45,536 nt of DNA, taken from an uncultured Clostridia bacterium. Lineage in GTDB: Bacteria; Bacillota; Clostridia; Lachnospirales; CAG-274. Both the position numbers and the translations under genes were made by a program. The stretch spans positions 1 through 45,536 of the forward strand of contig CAJTVH010000021.1 of the NCBI GenBank assembly GCA_910579745.1, written 5' to 3'. This document shows, piece by piece, positions 35,590 to 43,862 of this stretch; position 1 is the first letter of the stretch, and every line of letters starts with the position of its first letter. The notes below the pieces were generated by a model. It worked only from the letters and a program-made list of their open reading frames with translations. It was not told the DNA's origin and searched no databases.

Positions 35590-36849
35590 TTAAACACTTT
35601 CAGGACTTGTAATCTTTCCGGTAATAGCGGAAGCGGCGGCAACAGCCGGACTGCAAAGATAAACTTCCGATTCCGGATGACCCATACGTCCGATGAAATT
35701 ACGATTTGTTGTAGATAAAGCTCTTTCGCCTTTAGCGAGAATACCCATATGACCGCCGAGACAAGGTCCGCAGGTAGGAGTTGAGAACACGCATCCCGCC
35801 TCAACAAAAGTTTTTGCTATGCCCTCGTCAATACATTGCAGATAAATGTTTTGAGTACCAGGTAAAATAATAACCCTGAGCTTAGGATCAACTTTTTTAC
35901 CTTTAAGAATTTGAGCGGCTATTCTTAAATCGTCCATTCTTCCGTTAGTACATGAACCGATTACAACCTGATCAATCTCAATATCACCCGCCTCGTCAAT
36001 AGTTTTTGTATTCTCAGGAAGATGCGGGAAAGAAACCGTCGGTCTTAAAGAAGATAAATCAATCTCATAAACAGCGTCATATTCGGCGTCAGAATCAGCC
36101 TCAAAAACAGTATACTCCTTGTTTGAGTGTTCTTTAACATACTCGAGAGTTTTTTCATCAACAGGGAAAATACCGTTTTTTCCGCCCGCCTCAATAGCCA
36201 TGTTAGCAATAGTAAATCTGTCGTCCATAGAAAGATACTCAAGACCGTCGCCGACAAACTCCATAGACTTGTATAAAGCCCCGTCAACGCCTATCATACC
36301 GATAATATGTAAAATAATATCTTTACCGCTCACCCATTTCGCCGGTTTATTTTTAAGAACAAATTTCAAAGCTGAGGGCACCTTAAACCAAGCCACGCCT
36401 CTCGCCATTCCGACAGCCATATCCGTGCTTCCCACACCTGTGGAAAAAGCCCCCAAAGCGCCGTAAGTACAAGTATGCGAATCCGCCCCTATAACAACGT
36501 CACCAGGAACAACAAGACCAGCCTCCGGTAAAAGACAGTGCTCAATACCCATCTGTCCAACCTCAAAATAATTTTTAACGCCTTTTTCATTGGCGAACTC
36601 TCTTATAATTTTACAATGCTCCGCCGATTTAATATCCTTATTAGGTGTAAAATGGTCTGGAACAATAGTAACCTTATTTTTGTCAAAAACATCTTTAACT
36701 CCGATTTTGTTAAACTCTTTAACAGCCACGGGAGTAGTAACATCGTTGCCGTGAACGATGTCAAGTTTAGCCTCAATAAGCTGTCCCGCCTTAACCGATT
36801 CAAGACCGGCGTGAGCCGCCAAAATTTTTTGAGTCATAGTCATACCCAT
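35590..36849 (-). CDS. leuC: Isopropylmalate/citramalate isomerase, large subunit
   Basis: The [4Fe-4S] dehydratase subunit, 419 residues, of the shorter LeuC2/homoaconitase-like type. Cluster ligands are Cys300 (IGSCTNGR), Cys360 and Cys363 (TCGPCLGG). VIGADSHTCTYGALGAFSTG and TTNRNFIGRMGH are also diagnostic. The ATG at 36849 has AGGAGG eight bases upstream. It lies downstream of cimA with a 68-bp gap. Members of this group often accept both isopropylmalate and citramalate, which fits the neighbouring citramalate synthase. Confidence 0.94.
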   Translation of the reverse strand: MGMTMTQKILAAHAGLESVKAGQLIEAKLDIVHGNDVTTPVAVKEFNKIGVKDVFDKNKVTIVPDHFTPNKDIKSAEHCKIIREFANEKGVKNYFEVGQMGIEHCLLPEAGLVVPGDVVIGADSHTCTYGALGAFSTGVGSTDMAVGMARGVAWFKVPSALKFVLKNKPAKWVSGKDIILHIIGMIGVDGALYKSMEFVGDGLEYLSMDDRFTIANMAIEAGGKNGIFPVDEKTLEYVKEHSNKEYTVFEADSDAEYDAVYEIDLSSLRPTVSFPHLPENTKTIDEAGDIEIDQVVIGSCTNGRMDDLRIAAQILKGKKVDPKLRVIILPGTQNIYLQCIDEGIAKTFVEAGCVFSTPTCGPCLGGHMGILAKGERALSTTNRNFIGRMGHPESEVYLCSPAVAAASAITGKITSPESV

Positions 36850-36917
36850 AGTATAATCCTCCTTAATTTATCTTTAAGAACTCGGTTCAAAAATAAAATT
36901 TTTTTACTCATATAATT

Positions 36918-38510
36918 TTACAAATACGTTTTAAACTTAAACTCAATATCTTTAATAAGTTTATATTCAATAGAATCAACAAGAGCGAGCCAGCTCGCCT
37001 CAATAATATCGTTAGAAACCCCGACAGTAGACCAGTTGTCATTGCCGTCGCTCGACTCAATGAGAACACGCACCTTAGAAGCCGTGGCGGTTTTGCTGTC
37101 AAGCACTCTAACTTTATAATCCGTGAGATGAACGTCGGAAAGCTGAGGATAAAAAACCTCCAGAGCTTTTCTTAAAGCCGTGTCAAGAGCGTTTACAGGT
37201 CCGTCTCCCTCGGCGGCGGTAATCTCCGTCTTGTCATCAACTATAACTTTAATGACCGCAGACGCGCTTCCGCCCTCCGAATAAGGCTGTTCTCCTATAG
37301 TTTTTAAATTTACCAGCTCAAAAAACGGCTTGTACTTTCCAAGAGTCTTTCTTATAAGAAGTTCCAAAGAACCCTCGGCTCCCTCAAATTGATAACCGTT
37401 ATACTCAAAGTCTTTAAGCTTTTTAATAACCAAATCCGTTTCAGGCGAGTTTTTCTCAATGTCCGGAACTATTTTTCTAATCATTGATAAAATAGTACTG
37501 CGTCCGGCGACCTCACTTGTAAGGAACTTTCTCTCGTTCCCCACAACCGACGGATCAATATGCTCAAAACTGTGTGGCGCCTTACTTACGCCGTCTATAT
37601 GCATACCGCCCTTATGAGCGAAAGCGCATTTTCCCACAAAAGGCATAATATCGCTTAATTTAAAATTAGCGATTTCTGAAATTTTTCTCGCGGTGTGAGT
37701 GAGATTTTCCACATTCTCCTCAGGGATACATAAATAATCCCGTTTTACCTGTAAATTAGCTATAACGGTAGATAAAGCGGTGTTTCCGCATCTCTCTCCA
37801 AAACCGGTAAAGGTTCCCTGAACACTGTCAGCCCCCGCGGCTACAGCCATAACAGTATTGGCTACGGCCATACCGCAGTCGTTATGGCAATGTATGCCTA
37901 TGGAAACTGAGCTGAATTTCTCACACACAAACTTGGTAATATCATATATCTCGTCAGGAAAACAGCCTCCGTTTGTATCGCATAAAGCTATACAGTCCGC
38001 TCCGGCGGAGGCTGCCGCCTCCAATGCTTTCATGGCGTACCCTTTGTTATTTTTATACCCGTCAAAAAAATGCTCAGCGTCAAAAATAACTTCTTTTCCA
38101 AGATTTTTAAAATAAAGAATTGTCTCGCTAATCATTTTTAAATTTTCATCTAACGTAGTATGTATTATATCCGTAACATGAAAATCCCAGCTCTTCCCGA
38201 ATATAGAAACAGTGTCAACTCCAGCGTTTACAAGAGATTTAATGTTCTTATCTTCCTCAACGGTAATATTGCGCCTTCTTGTGCTCCCAAAAGCCACAAT
38301 CTTAGAATTACTTAGCTCGACATTTTTAATTTTCTCAAAAAATTCCAAATCTTTTGGGTTAGACCCCGGGTTGCCCGCCTCAATATAACTAACGCCTAAT
38401 CGGTCAAGAGCCTTTACTATTTTTATCTTATCCTCAACAGAAAAGGAAATTCCCTCTCCCTGCGCTCCGTCTCTCAAAGTTGAGTCAAAAACATCTATTT
38501 TTTTGTTCAT
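36918..38510 (-). CDS. cimA: (R)-citramalate synthase
   Basis: Condenses pyruvate with acetyl-CoA to citramalate, opening a threonine-independent route to isoleucine. The 530-residue protein has the HMGL-type barrel with DSTLRDGAQGEGISFSVEDK at the N terminus, metal ligands in GIHCHNDCGMAVANT, and GKCAFAHKGGMHIDGVSK. A C-terminal regulatory LeuA-dimer domain begins near EGDGPVNALDTALRKAL. FDSTLRDGAQGEG and YIEAGNPGSNPKD match the CimA branch better than isopropylmalate or homocitrate synthase. ATG has GGGAGG upstream. It is followed by leuC, leuD and leuB and preceded by a small VOC gene. Confidence 0.93.
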   Translation of the reverse strand: MNKKIDVFDSTLRDGAQGEGISFSVEDKIKIVKALDRLGVSYIEAGNPGSNPKDLEFFEKIKNVELSNSKIVAFGSTRRRNITVEEDKNIKSLVNAGVDTVSIFGKSWDFHVTDIIHTTLDENLKMISETILYFKNLGKEVIFDAEHFFDGYKNNKGYAMKALEAAASAGADCIALCDTNGGCFPDEIYDITKFVCEKFSSVSIGIHCHNDCGMAVANTVMAVAAGADSVQGTFTGFGERCGNTALSTVIANLQVKRDYLCIPEENVENLTHTARKISEIANFKLSDIMPFVGKCAFAHKGGMHIDGVSKAPHSFEHIDPSVVGNERKFLTSEVAGRSTILSMIRKIVPDIEKNSPETDLVIKKLKDFEYNGYQFEGAEGSLELLIRKTLGKYKPFFELVNLKTIGEQPYSEGGSASAVIKVIVDDKTEITAAEGDGPVNALDTALRKALEVFYPQLSDVHLTDYKVRVLDSKTATASKVRVLIESSDGNDNWSTVGVSNDIIEASWLALVDSIEYKLIKDIEFKFKTYL

Positions 38511-38527
38511 GTTCTCGCCTCCCCGCG

Positions 38528-38878
38528 TTATTTATTATAGTCTGTTATTCCCAGTCTGTTTCCAAACGGGTCCTCAAACTCAACGGCATACCCTGTTTTT
38601 ATTTTAAAGGGTTCTGATAAAAAAGCAATACCCTTTTCTCTCATTTCCTTATATTTCATCATAACATCGGATACCTCAAACCAAATAGTCGGTTTTAAAT
38701 CCTTAAATTTGTTTTTATCTTTCAAAATTATGGCGGGTTCCTCACCGCCCACATTAAAAGCCGCCATTCCTTTGTCGGAAAAATCGAATTTCATTTTCAG
38801 CCCTAATAACTCCTCATAGTATCGTTTAGCGTCTTCCAAATTGTCAACAGGAAGAAAAAAATTATCATAATTTTTCAC
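38528..38878 (-). CDS. VOC (glyoxalase/bleomycin-resistance) family protein
   Basis: A 116-residue single VOC module (betaalphabetabetabeta repeats), with FFLPVDNLEDAKRYYEELLG at the N terminus and FEDPFGNRLGITDY at the C terminus. It starts at GTG with GGGAGG six bases upstream and ends 17 bp before cimA, so it is cotranscribed with the isoleucine genes. Such short VOC proteins act as metal-dependent lyases, isomerases or binding proteins; nothing in the sequence fixes the substrate. A promoter-like pair at 39025-39052 precedes it. Confidence 0.85.
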   Translation of the reverse strand: MKNYDNFFLPVDNLEDAKRYYEELLGLKMKFDFSDKGMAAFNVGGEEPAIILKDKNKFKDLKPTIWFEVSDVMMKYKEMREKGIAFLSEPFKIKTGYAVEFEDPFGNRLGITDYNK

Positions 38879-39024
38879 GGTAAACCTCCCTGATTTTCCT
38901 TAAAATATCAAATTATATAAAAATATATCTACACAACAACAAACTACACCTTTTATAAAAAACTTTATAACCTTTAATAGACCTTATATACCTCTCCATT
39001 TACCAAAAAATGTTAATTTAAAAA

Positions 39025-39052
39025 CTTATAATTTACTTTATACTTCTGACAA
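39025..39052 (-). promoter_or_regulatory. Internal promoter candidate for VOC-cimA-leuCDB
   Basis: Minus strand TTGTCA (39047-39052), 16-bp spacer, TATAAG (39025-39030), placed between the hairpin at 39078-39109 and the VOC gene. It may give these genes expression independent of the T-box. Confidence 0.5.
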
Positions 39053-39077
39053 ACTCAATAATAAATTTAAGAAACCG

Positions 39078-39109
39078 CCCGACGGAAAAACAAAGCTTTT
39101 ACCGTCGGA
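39078..39109 (-). terminator. Hairpin downstream of ilvC, possible terminator
   Basis: cccgacggaaaa against ttttaccgtcgga with one bulged base. On the minus strand it is followed by the U-rich GGTTTCTTAAATTT. It would separate ilvN-ilvC from the cimA string, or act as a partial attenuator. Confidence 0.5.
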
Positions 39110-39204
39110 CAATTACCTATAAACTGTCAATTAATTTAAAATAAACAAAAAATCTCGTTCCATTTAACTCGCTTGTCTTTATAGCGTCTCGTAAAATTTT
39201 CAGC

Positions 39205-39276
39205 GCGAACCAATAAAAGAATTATTTAAATATACGCTTTTTTAGAACTTGCCCGTTCATTATTTTACTGGTTCGC
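39205..39276. repeat. Hairpin repeat E1 downstream of ilvC
   Basis: Arms gcgaaccaataaaa (39205-39218) and ttttactggttcgc (39263-39276) enclose a loop with CCCGTTCATT. It is homologous, in the same orientation, to repeat E2 on the other side of ilvC. Confidence 0.6.
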
Positions 39277-39313
39277 TATAAGTTAACTTACTATAAACCG
39301 TTATTTAATTTAA

Positions 39314-40306
39314 TTATTTAGTAGTCCAGCTCATCATTTTTCTAAGTTCTTTGCCGACTTTTTCCATAGGATGCTCAGCTTCCATTCTTCTTGTGGCGTT
39401 AAAATTAGTTCTTCCAATTCTGTTCTCAAGTATCCAATTTCTCGCGAAAGTACCGTTTTGAATTTCTTTAAGAACCTTTTTCATCTCTTTCTTCGTCTCT
39501 TCAGTAATAATTCTCTTTCCTACCTGATAATCGCCGTATTCAGCAGTATCGGAAATAGAATATCTCATATATGAAAGACCGCCTTGATTACAAAGGTCAA
39601 CAATAAGCTTCATTTCGTGGAAACACTCAAAATAAGCGCTTTCAGGCTCATAACCAGCCTCAACCAAAACCTCAAAGCCGCACTTCATAAGTTCTGAGAC
39701 ACCTCCGCAGAGAACAGCCTGCTCGCCAAATAAATCTGTTTCGGTTTCCTCTCTGAAAGTTGTCTCCAAAACGCCTGCTCTGGCTCCGCCGATTCCAAGA
39801 GCGTAAGCGAGACCTATATCATGAGTGTCTCCCGATGGGTCTTGATAAACGGCGATGAGGCAAGGAACACCTTTACCCTCTTGATACTGGCTTCTTACTG
39901 TGTGGCCAGGTCCTTTAGGCGCTATCATAAATACGTTTACGTCAGCGGGAGGTACAATCTGCCCGAAATGAATGTTAAACCCATGAGCGAAAGCGAGATA
40001 TTTTCCCGCTGTAAGATTTGGCTCAATGCTTTCTTTGTAAAGAGAAGCTTGCTTCTCATCATTAATGAGAATCATAATAACATCAGCGGCTTTAGCGGCG
40101 TCAGCGGCGGTAGCGACTTTAAGTCCCGCTTCCTCAGCTCTCGCCCATGATTTGCTTCCCTCATAAAGACCAACGATAACATCTACTCCCGACTCGTGTA
40201 AATTAAGAGCGTGGGCGTGTCCCTGACTGCCGTATCCGATAATAGCGACTGTTTTGCCTTTTAATAAACCTAAATCACAATCTTCCTGATAAAATAATTT
40301 TGCCAT
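39314..40306 (-). CDS. ilvC: Ketol-acid reductoisomerase, class I
   Basis: Converts acetolactate or acetohydroxybutyrate to the dihydroxy acids with reduction by NAD(P)H. The 330-residue length and a single C-terminal knotted domain mark class I. The nucleotide loop is IIGYGSQGHAHALNL, followed by the cofactor-specificity loop GLYEGSKSWARAEE. Metal/substrate motifs include FAHGFNIHFG, PKGPGHTVRSQYQEGKGVPC and FREETETDLFGEQAVLCGG. The ATG at 40306 has GGAGG eight bases upstream; an ATG twelve codons earlier has none. It follows ilvN after a 252-bp gap that holds repeat E2. Confidence 0.96.
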   Translation of the reverse strand: MAKLFYQEDCDLGLLKGKTVAIIGYGSQGHAHALNLHESGVDVIVGLYEGSKSWARAEEAGLKVATAADAAKAADVIMILINDEKQASLYKESIEPNLTAGKYLAFAHGFNIHFGQIVPPADVNVFMIAPKGPGHTVRSQYQEGKGVPCLIAVYQDPSGDTHDIGLAYALGIGGARAGVLETTFREETETDLFGEQAVLCGGVSELMKCGFEVLVEAGYEPESAYFECFHEMKLIVDLCNQGGLSYMRYSISDTAEYGDYQVGKRIITEETKKEMKKVLKEIQNGTFARNWILENRIGRTNFNATRRMEAEHPMEKVGKELRKMMSWTTK

Positions 40307-40396
40307 TTTAAATTCCTCCAAAAAATAATTAAAAATTTTCACGGAAAAACTGATTTTTAAGCTACAGCGAATTTAGCAATTCACAAAGTTTTTATA

Positions 40397-40470
40397 ACGA
40401 AACAATAAAATAATTCCCTTATATATCAGATTTTATTAAAACCCACCTGTTCATTCTTTTATTATTTCGC
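40397..40470. repeat. Hairpin repeat E2 between ilvN and ilvC
   Basis: Arms acgaaacaataaaa and ttttattatttcgc enclose a loop with CCTGTTCATT. Stem and loop both match E1. A second hairpin, ctgattat against ataatcag (about 40500-40528), lies between it and ilvN. Confidence 0.6.
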
Positions 40471-40558
40471 TATAGTAAAACAAACTTTTTTAATATAGCC
40501 TGATTATACTATAGGCTCTAATAATCAGCGTTTCCTTTTATAAAGTTCGCCTAAGAAA

Positions 40559-41074
40559 TTAATCCTCGGCTATAATAGGTTTTTTAATCTTTTTAATAGG
40601 ATTATTTCCCCTGCATAAAGCGGTTAATCCCGTACGGACAATCTCCTTGATGCCGAAAGATTCCATAAGTTCGGTAAAAGCTTTAATTTTGCCCTCGTCG
40701 CCTGTAATCTCAATAGTTAAAGATTCGGTAGCGACGTCAATTATGTTTGCCCTGAAAATATCAACAATATTTATTACATCCGCTCTTGTCTCTCTCTTCG
40801 TGTTGACTTTAACAAGAGCTATTTCTCTGAAAACCGCCCTCTGCGCGTCAAGCTCAACGACTCTCACAACATCGACAAGCTTCTGAACCTGTTTAATGAT
40901 TTGATCAATATTATCACAGTAAACGACTATTGTGATACGTGATTTGTCAGGTTCTTCCGTAACACCGACGCTTAAACTGTCGATATTAAATCCTCTTCTC
41001 GAAAAAAGTCCTGTGACACGGCTTAAAACGCCGGCTTGATTTTCAACCAAAATAGATAAAACATGTCTGTTCAT
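40559..41074 (-). CDS. ilvN: Acetolactate synthase, small (regulatory) subunit
   Basis: The regulatory subunit that activates IlvB and confers valine feedback. The 171-residue protein has an N-terminal ACT domain (LSILVENQAGVLSRVTGLFSRRGFNIDSLSVG) broken here by function into the ligand-binding loop VENQAGVLSR, and a second ACT-like C-terminal domain. The ATG at 41074 has GAGGGA six bases upstream, with an in-frame ATG eight codons earlier lacking one. It is the first gene after the T-box leader, so isoleucine starvation should switch it on. The larger IlvH-like length (>160) suits clostridial enzymes. Confidence 0.94.
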   Translation of the reverse strand: MNRHVLSILVENQAGVLSRVTGLFSRRGFNIDSLSVGVTEEPDKSRITIVVYCDNIDQIIKQVQKLVDVVRVVELDAQRAVFREIALVKVNTKRETRADVINIVDIFRANIIDVATESLTIEITGDEGKIKAFTELMESFGIKEIVRTGLTALCRGNNPIKKIKKPIIAED

Positions 41075-41104
41075 GGCATTCCCTCTTTCCATAGTCAAAA
41101 GACT

Positions 41105-41200
41105 ACTTATTTAATCGAGCGGTCGCTGATAATTTTAGCTCTTCGCTCCTATGTACGAAGCGCTTGCCGTCTTTGGGCGGCTAATTTTGTTTCGCGCCCC
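41105..41200 (-). other. Structured GC-rich leader segment between T-box and ilvN
   Basis: About 100 bp, richer in G/C than its surroundings, lies between the T-box terminator and the ilvN ribosome site. Inverted repeats include gccg against cggc around a CCCAAAGA loop and gcttcg against cgaag. No open frame with a ribosome site. Confidence 0.4.
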
Positions 41201-41213
41201 TGTATATAAAAAA

Positions 41214-41500
41214 CCCCGTCCCGCAAAACGCTTGTAAGGGACGAGGATATACACGTGTTACCACCCTAATTCAATTCAGATGAATTCTCAATAGACTCAA
41301 AAAAGCCTTAGCCTGTAACGGGGCTTCCCGATTACCTCTTACTAAATTTTCAGAGGAACTGCTCATGGGTGATAAATCCGATAATAAATTTATTGCCTCG
41401 CACCAAAACGGCAACTCTCTGAAAATTTAGTAAATCAAATTTTTGTCCCAATCTCAGCATTTAATACTATAGCAATCGTAAAACTGCCGAGACAAATCAA
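41214..41500 (-). promoter_or_regulatory. T-box leader, probable isoleucine (AUC) specifier
   Basis: Read on the minus strand, the T-box AGGGTGGTAACACGTG (41252-41267) precedes a terminator stem CCTCGTCCC/GGGACGGGG (41214-41246) with a T-run. Upstream is a Stem I with a perfect 15-bp base (actaaattttcagag and its complement, around 41341-41432) and a GGUG apical loop. On the 3' side the specifier position, aligned by the following ACCCAUGAGC, reads AUC. Uncharged tRNA-Ile should favour antitermination and expression of ilvN and downstream genes. Confidence 0.88.
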
Positions 41501-41599
41501 TAAAACATCTTAATAAGTGCCTTTTAAAATTTATAAAACTCATTTCCTCCGTTTTATCGTTTTGTCATAAATTAAATCACTAAAATCTAATTTAAAAAC

Positions 41600-41628
41600 A
41601 TTTTATCAAACTATCACATAAAAGTCAA
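41600..41628 (-). promoter_or_regulatory. Sigma-A-type promoter of the T-box/ilvN operon
   Basis: Minus strand TTGACT (41623-41628), 17-bp spacer, TAAAAT (41600-41605). It lies upstream of Stem I and predicts a leader of roughly 520 nt. Confidence 0.75.
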
Positions 41629-41684
41629 CATATTTTTTATTAATTCCGTAGAAAAATCGTTCACGGAAAAACAATAAAAATTTA

Positions 41685-42722
41685 TCAAAAAGCTTTCTCT
41701 CCCAGTTTAAGAGACGGATAAGCGTTTAAATCCCAATCATCAAAACTCCCGCCCATATATTTAAAATAGGCGGCTGAGCCAATCATAGCGGCATTGTCCG
41801 TACAAAGCACAGGCTTTACGACATTGAGAGTAATTCCCTCTTTCTCACAGGCCTCTCTCATTGATTTTCTTAAAAAAGAATTAGCGGAAACCCCTCCCGC
41901 CATAGCGGCGCTTTTAATCCCGAATTTCTTACATGCCAAAATCGTCTTCATAACAAGTACATCCACAACCGCCTGCTGAAAAGAAGCGGCCACATCCTCA
42001 GGAAAAATTTTTCCGCCTGTCATTTTCGCTTTGTTCAAATAATTTAAAACCGCCGACTTAAGCCCGCTGAAACTAAAATCAAGACTGCTGTTATCAAGTG
42101 TAACTCTTGGAAAATCAATGGCTGACGAATTACCTCTTTTTGAGAGCTTGTCAATTTCAGGACCTCCCGGATAAGGAAGCCCAATGGCTCTAGCAACTTT
42201 GTCATAGGCCTCTCCAGCGGCGTCGTCTCTTGTTTTCCCTAAAATCTCATACTCACTATAATCTTTTACATAAACAAGATGAGTATGACCTCCTGAAACC
42301 ACAAGACAAATAAAAGGAGGCTTCCAGTCGTCATTTTCAATATAATTGGCGCATATATGCCCCTCTATATGATGTACGCCTATCAGAGGCTTATTCGAGG
42401 CGAAAGCTACAGCCTTAGCGTAAGAAAGCCCCACAAGAAGAGCGCCTACCAAGCCCGGACCGTAAGTCACGGCTACAGCCGAAACATCTGAAAGAGAAAT
42501 CTCAGCCTGTAAAAGAGCCTCATAAATAACATCATCAATATTCTCAATATGTTTTCTTGATGCGATTTCAGGAACAACGCCGCCATATCTTTTATGTATG
42601 GCGATTTGTGAAGATATTACGTTTGACAAAACCTTCCTGCCATTTTCAACGACAGCCGCTGATGTTTCGTCACATGAGCTTTCAATAGCGAGTATAATAG
42701 CGTTTTTACTAACATCAAACAT
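41685..42722 (-). CDS. tsaD: tRNA N6-threonylcarbamoyladenosine transferase
   Basis: The Kae1/TsaD subunit that transfers threonylcarbamoyl to A37 of ANN-decoding tRNAs. The 345-residue ASKHA-fold protein has ILAIESSCDETSAAVV, the metal ligands His118 and His122 in HIEGH, CLVVSGGHTHLVYV, DDAAGEAYDKVARAIGLPYPGG, and KSAAMAGGVSANSFLR. Its ATG overlaps the end of the anti-sigma gene by 8 bp, so it is the last gene of an rnz-sigma-antisigma-tsaD operon. A weak hairpin (ttccgt/acggaa at about 41645-41671) follows it. Confidence 0.96.
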   Translation of the reverse strand: MFDVSKNAIILAIESSCDETSAAVVENGRKVLSNVISSQIAIHKRYGGVVPEIASRKHIENIDDVIYEALLQAEISLSDVSAVAVTYGPGLVGALLVGLSYAKAVAFASNKPLIGVHHIEGHICANYIENDDWKPPFICLVVSGGHTHLVYVKDYSEYEILGKTRDDAAGEAYDKVARAIGLPYPGGPEIDKLSKRGNSSAIDFPRVTLDNSSLDFSFSGLKSAVLNYLNKAKMTGGKIFPEDVAASFQQAVVDVLVMKTILACKKFGIKSAAMAGGVSANSFLRKSMREACEKEGITLNVVKPVLCTDNAAMIGSAAYFKYMGGSFDDWDLNAYPSLKLGEKAF

Positions 42723-43266
42723 TTTTCTTTCCTCTTTTTAAATTAAAAATATTAAAAACAAATTTTCCCAGCAGCGCTAATATGACAACACATAAGCTAA
42801 AGGGCTTCATAACAAATAAAAACTCTGAAATAAATTTAAGTATCGCGCCAATTGAAAAACCGATATATATTAAAACCCTGTCTGTAAAATTTTTTGAGTT
42901 GTCAATAATCTCCTCAACAAAACCGCTGTCATAAAAAACATTGTTTTGAAGAACCTCAATAAACATAATCAACGCCGCAAATAGAGAAATCAGTCCAAGA
43001 ATACATATTAAAAATTTTTCCGTTTTAAACTCTACTCCAGAAATATTTTTCATAACGTCTCCCTCAAACTCCTTTGATAAAATCATATTCTCTTTCTCTA
43101 AAACGTCGAAACTGTTAAATTCCTCGGAAATTTCACAATAAGCGAGAAATTCTTCCCTGCAATCGTCGCATTTGCCAATATGCTCGCTAAGCAGGAGCAT
43201 TTCTTTCTCATTAATATTTCCCTCGACATATCTAAGCATAAATTTTTTATTTCTTTCACATTCCAA
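42715..43266 (-). CDS. Membrane anti-sigma factor with zinc-finger domain
   Basis: Likely holds the adjacent ECF sigma factor at the membrane until a signal releases it. The 183-residue protein has an N-terminal anti-sigma zinc-binding (zf-HC2-like) module with His29, Cys33 and Cys36 in SEHIGKCDDC, an acidic linker, and hydrophobic segments around FLICILGLISLFAALIMFI, VLIYIGFSIGAILKFI and PFSLCVVILALLGKFVF. The start is TTG at 43266 with AGAGG eight bases upstream; the next ATG would lose conserved residues. It lies directly after the sigma gene (15 bp). The signal sensed is unknown. Confidence 0.8.
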   Translation of the reverse strand: MECERNKKFMLRYVEGNINEKEMLLLSEHIGKCDDCREEFLAYCEISEEFNSFDVLEKENMILSKEFEGDVMKNISGVEFKTEKFLICILGLISLFAALIMFIEVLQNNVFYDSGFVEEIIDNSKNFTDRVLIYIGFSIGAILKFISEFLFVMKPFSLCVVILALLGKFVFNIFNLKRGKKNV

Positions 43267-43281
43267 ATTAAAAACCTCTAA

Positions 43282-43851
43282 TCAATAATCAGTATATTCT
43301 TTTAAAAACCCATTTTTAAGCAATTTTCTGCCTCTGAAAATCCTGTTTTTAACTTTAGATAAAGATTGATTTGTAACATCGGCGATTTCCTGATAAGTCA
43401 GTCCCTTTTGATGGTATAAAACAATAGGTATTTTATACATTTCAGGAAGCTCCCCAACAAGTCTCTCAAGATTAAGCTTCTGCTCTTTTTTCAAATACTC
43501 GCTCTCAGGAGAAATATCAGTACTTGTGTCATAGGAAACATCTTCTATAGGAACCGTATCGCGTTTTTTCTTTCTTCTATAATCAATTATATGATTGGTC
43601 GTTATTCTCGTAATCCACGTTGAAAGCTTAAACTCATCAGAATATTTGTCAATATTTCTATAAACCTTAATAAAAACTTCCTGAGCGAGGTCATTGGCCT
43701 CTTCTTTATCATTTACCATTTTTAAAATAATTGAGTATACAAGATTTTTATATCGTGAGATAAGTATCTCAAAAAATTCCTCATCACCGTTAATACATTT
43801 TTTAATAACGTCATAGTCGGACAAATTTTCAGGGTCAATAATCTTTTTCAT
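43282..43851 (-). CDS. ECF-type RNA polymerase sigma factor
   Basis: A 189-residue two-domain sigma factor. Region 2 spans EILISRYKNLVYSIILKMV and ANDLAQEVFIKVYRNIDKY to WITRITTNHIIDYRRKKKR (core binding and -10 recognition). Region 4 is VGELPEMYKIPIVLYHQKGL, then TYQEIADVTNQSLSKVKNRI, the helix-turn-helix for -35 recognition. It resembles RpoE/SigW-like sigmas. It is cotranscribed with its membrane anti-sigma factor. ATG has AGGCGGTG upstream. The targets and stimulus cannot be told from the sequence. Confidence 0.92.
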   Translation of the reverse strand: MKKIIDPENLSDYDVIKKCINGDEEFFEILISRYKNLVYSIILKMVNDKEEANDLAQEVFIKVYRNIDKYSDEFKLSTWITRITTNHIIDYRRKKKRDTVPIEDVSYDTSTDISPESEYLKKEQKLNLERLVGELPEMYKIPIVLYHQKGLTYQEIADVTNQSLSKVKNRIFRGRKLLKNGFLKEYTDY

Positions 43852-43862
43852 ACAGTCACCGC

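Noticed and set aside
40500..40528. Terminator between ilvN and ilvC
   Set aside because: The ctgattat/ataatcag hairpin has no T-run on the minus strand and lies inside an operon; kept only as a note under repeat E2.
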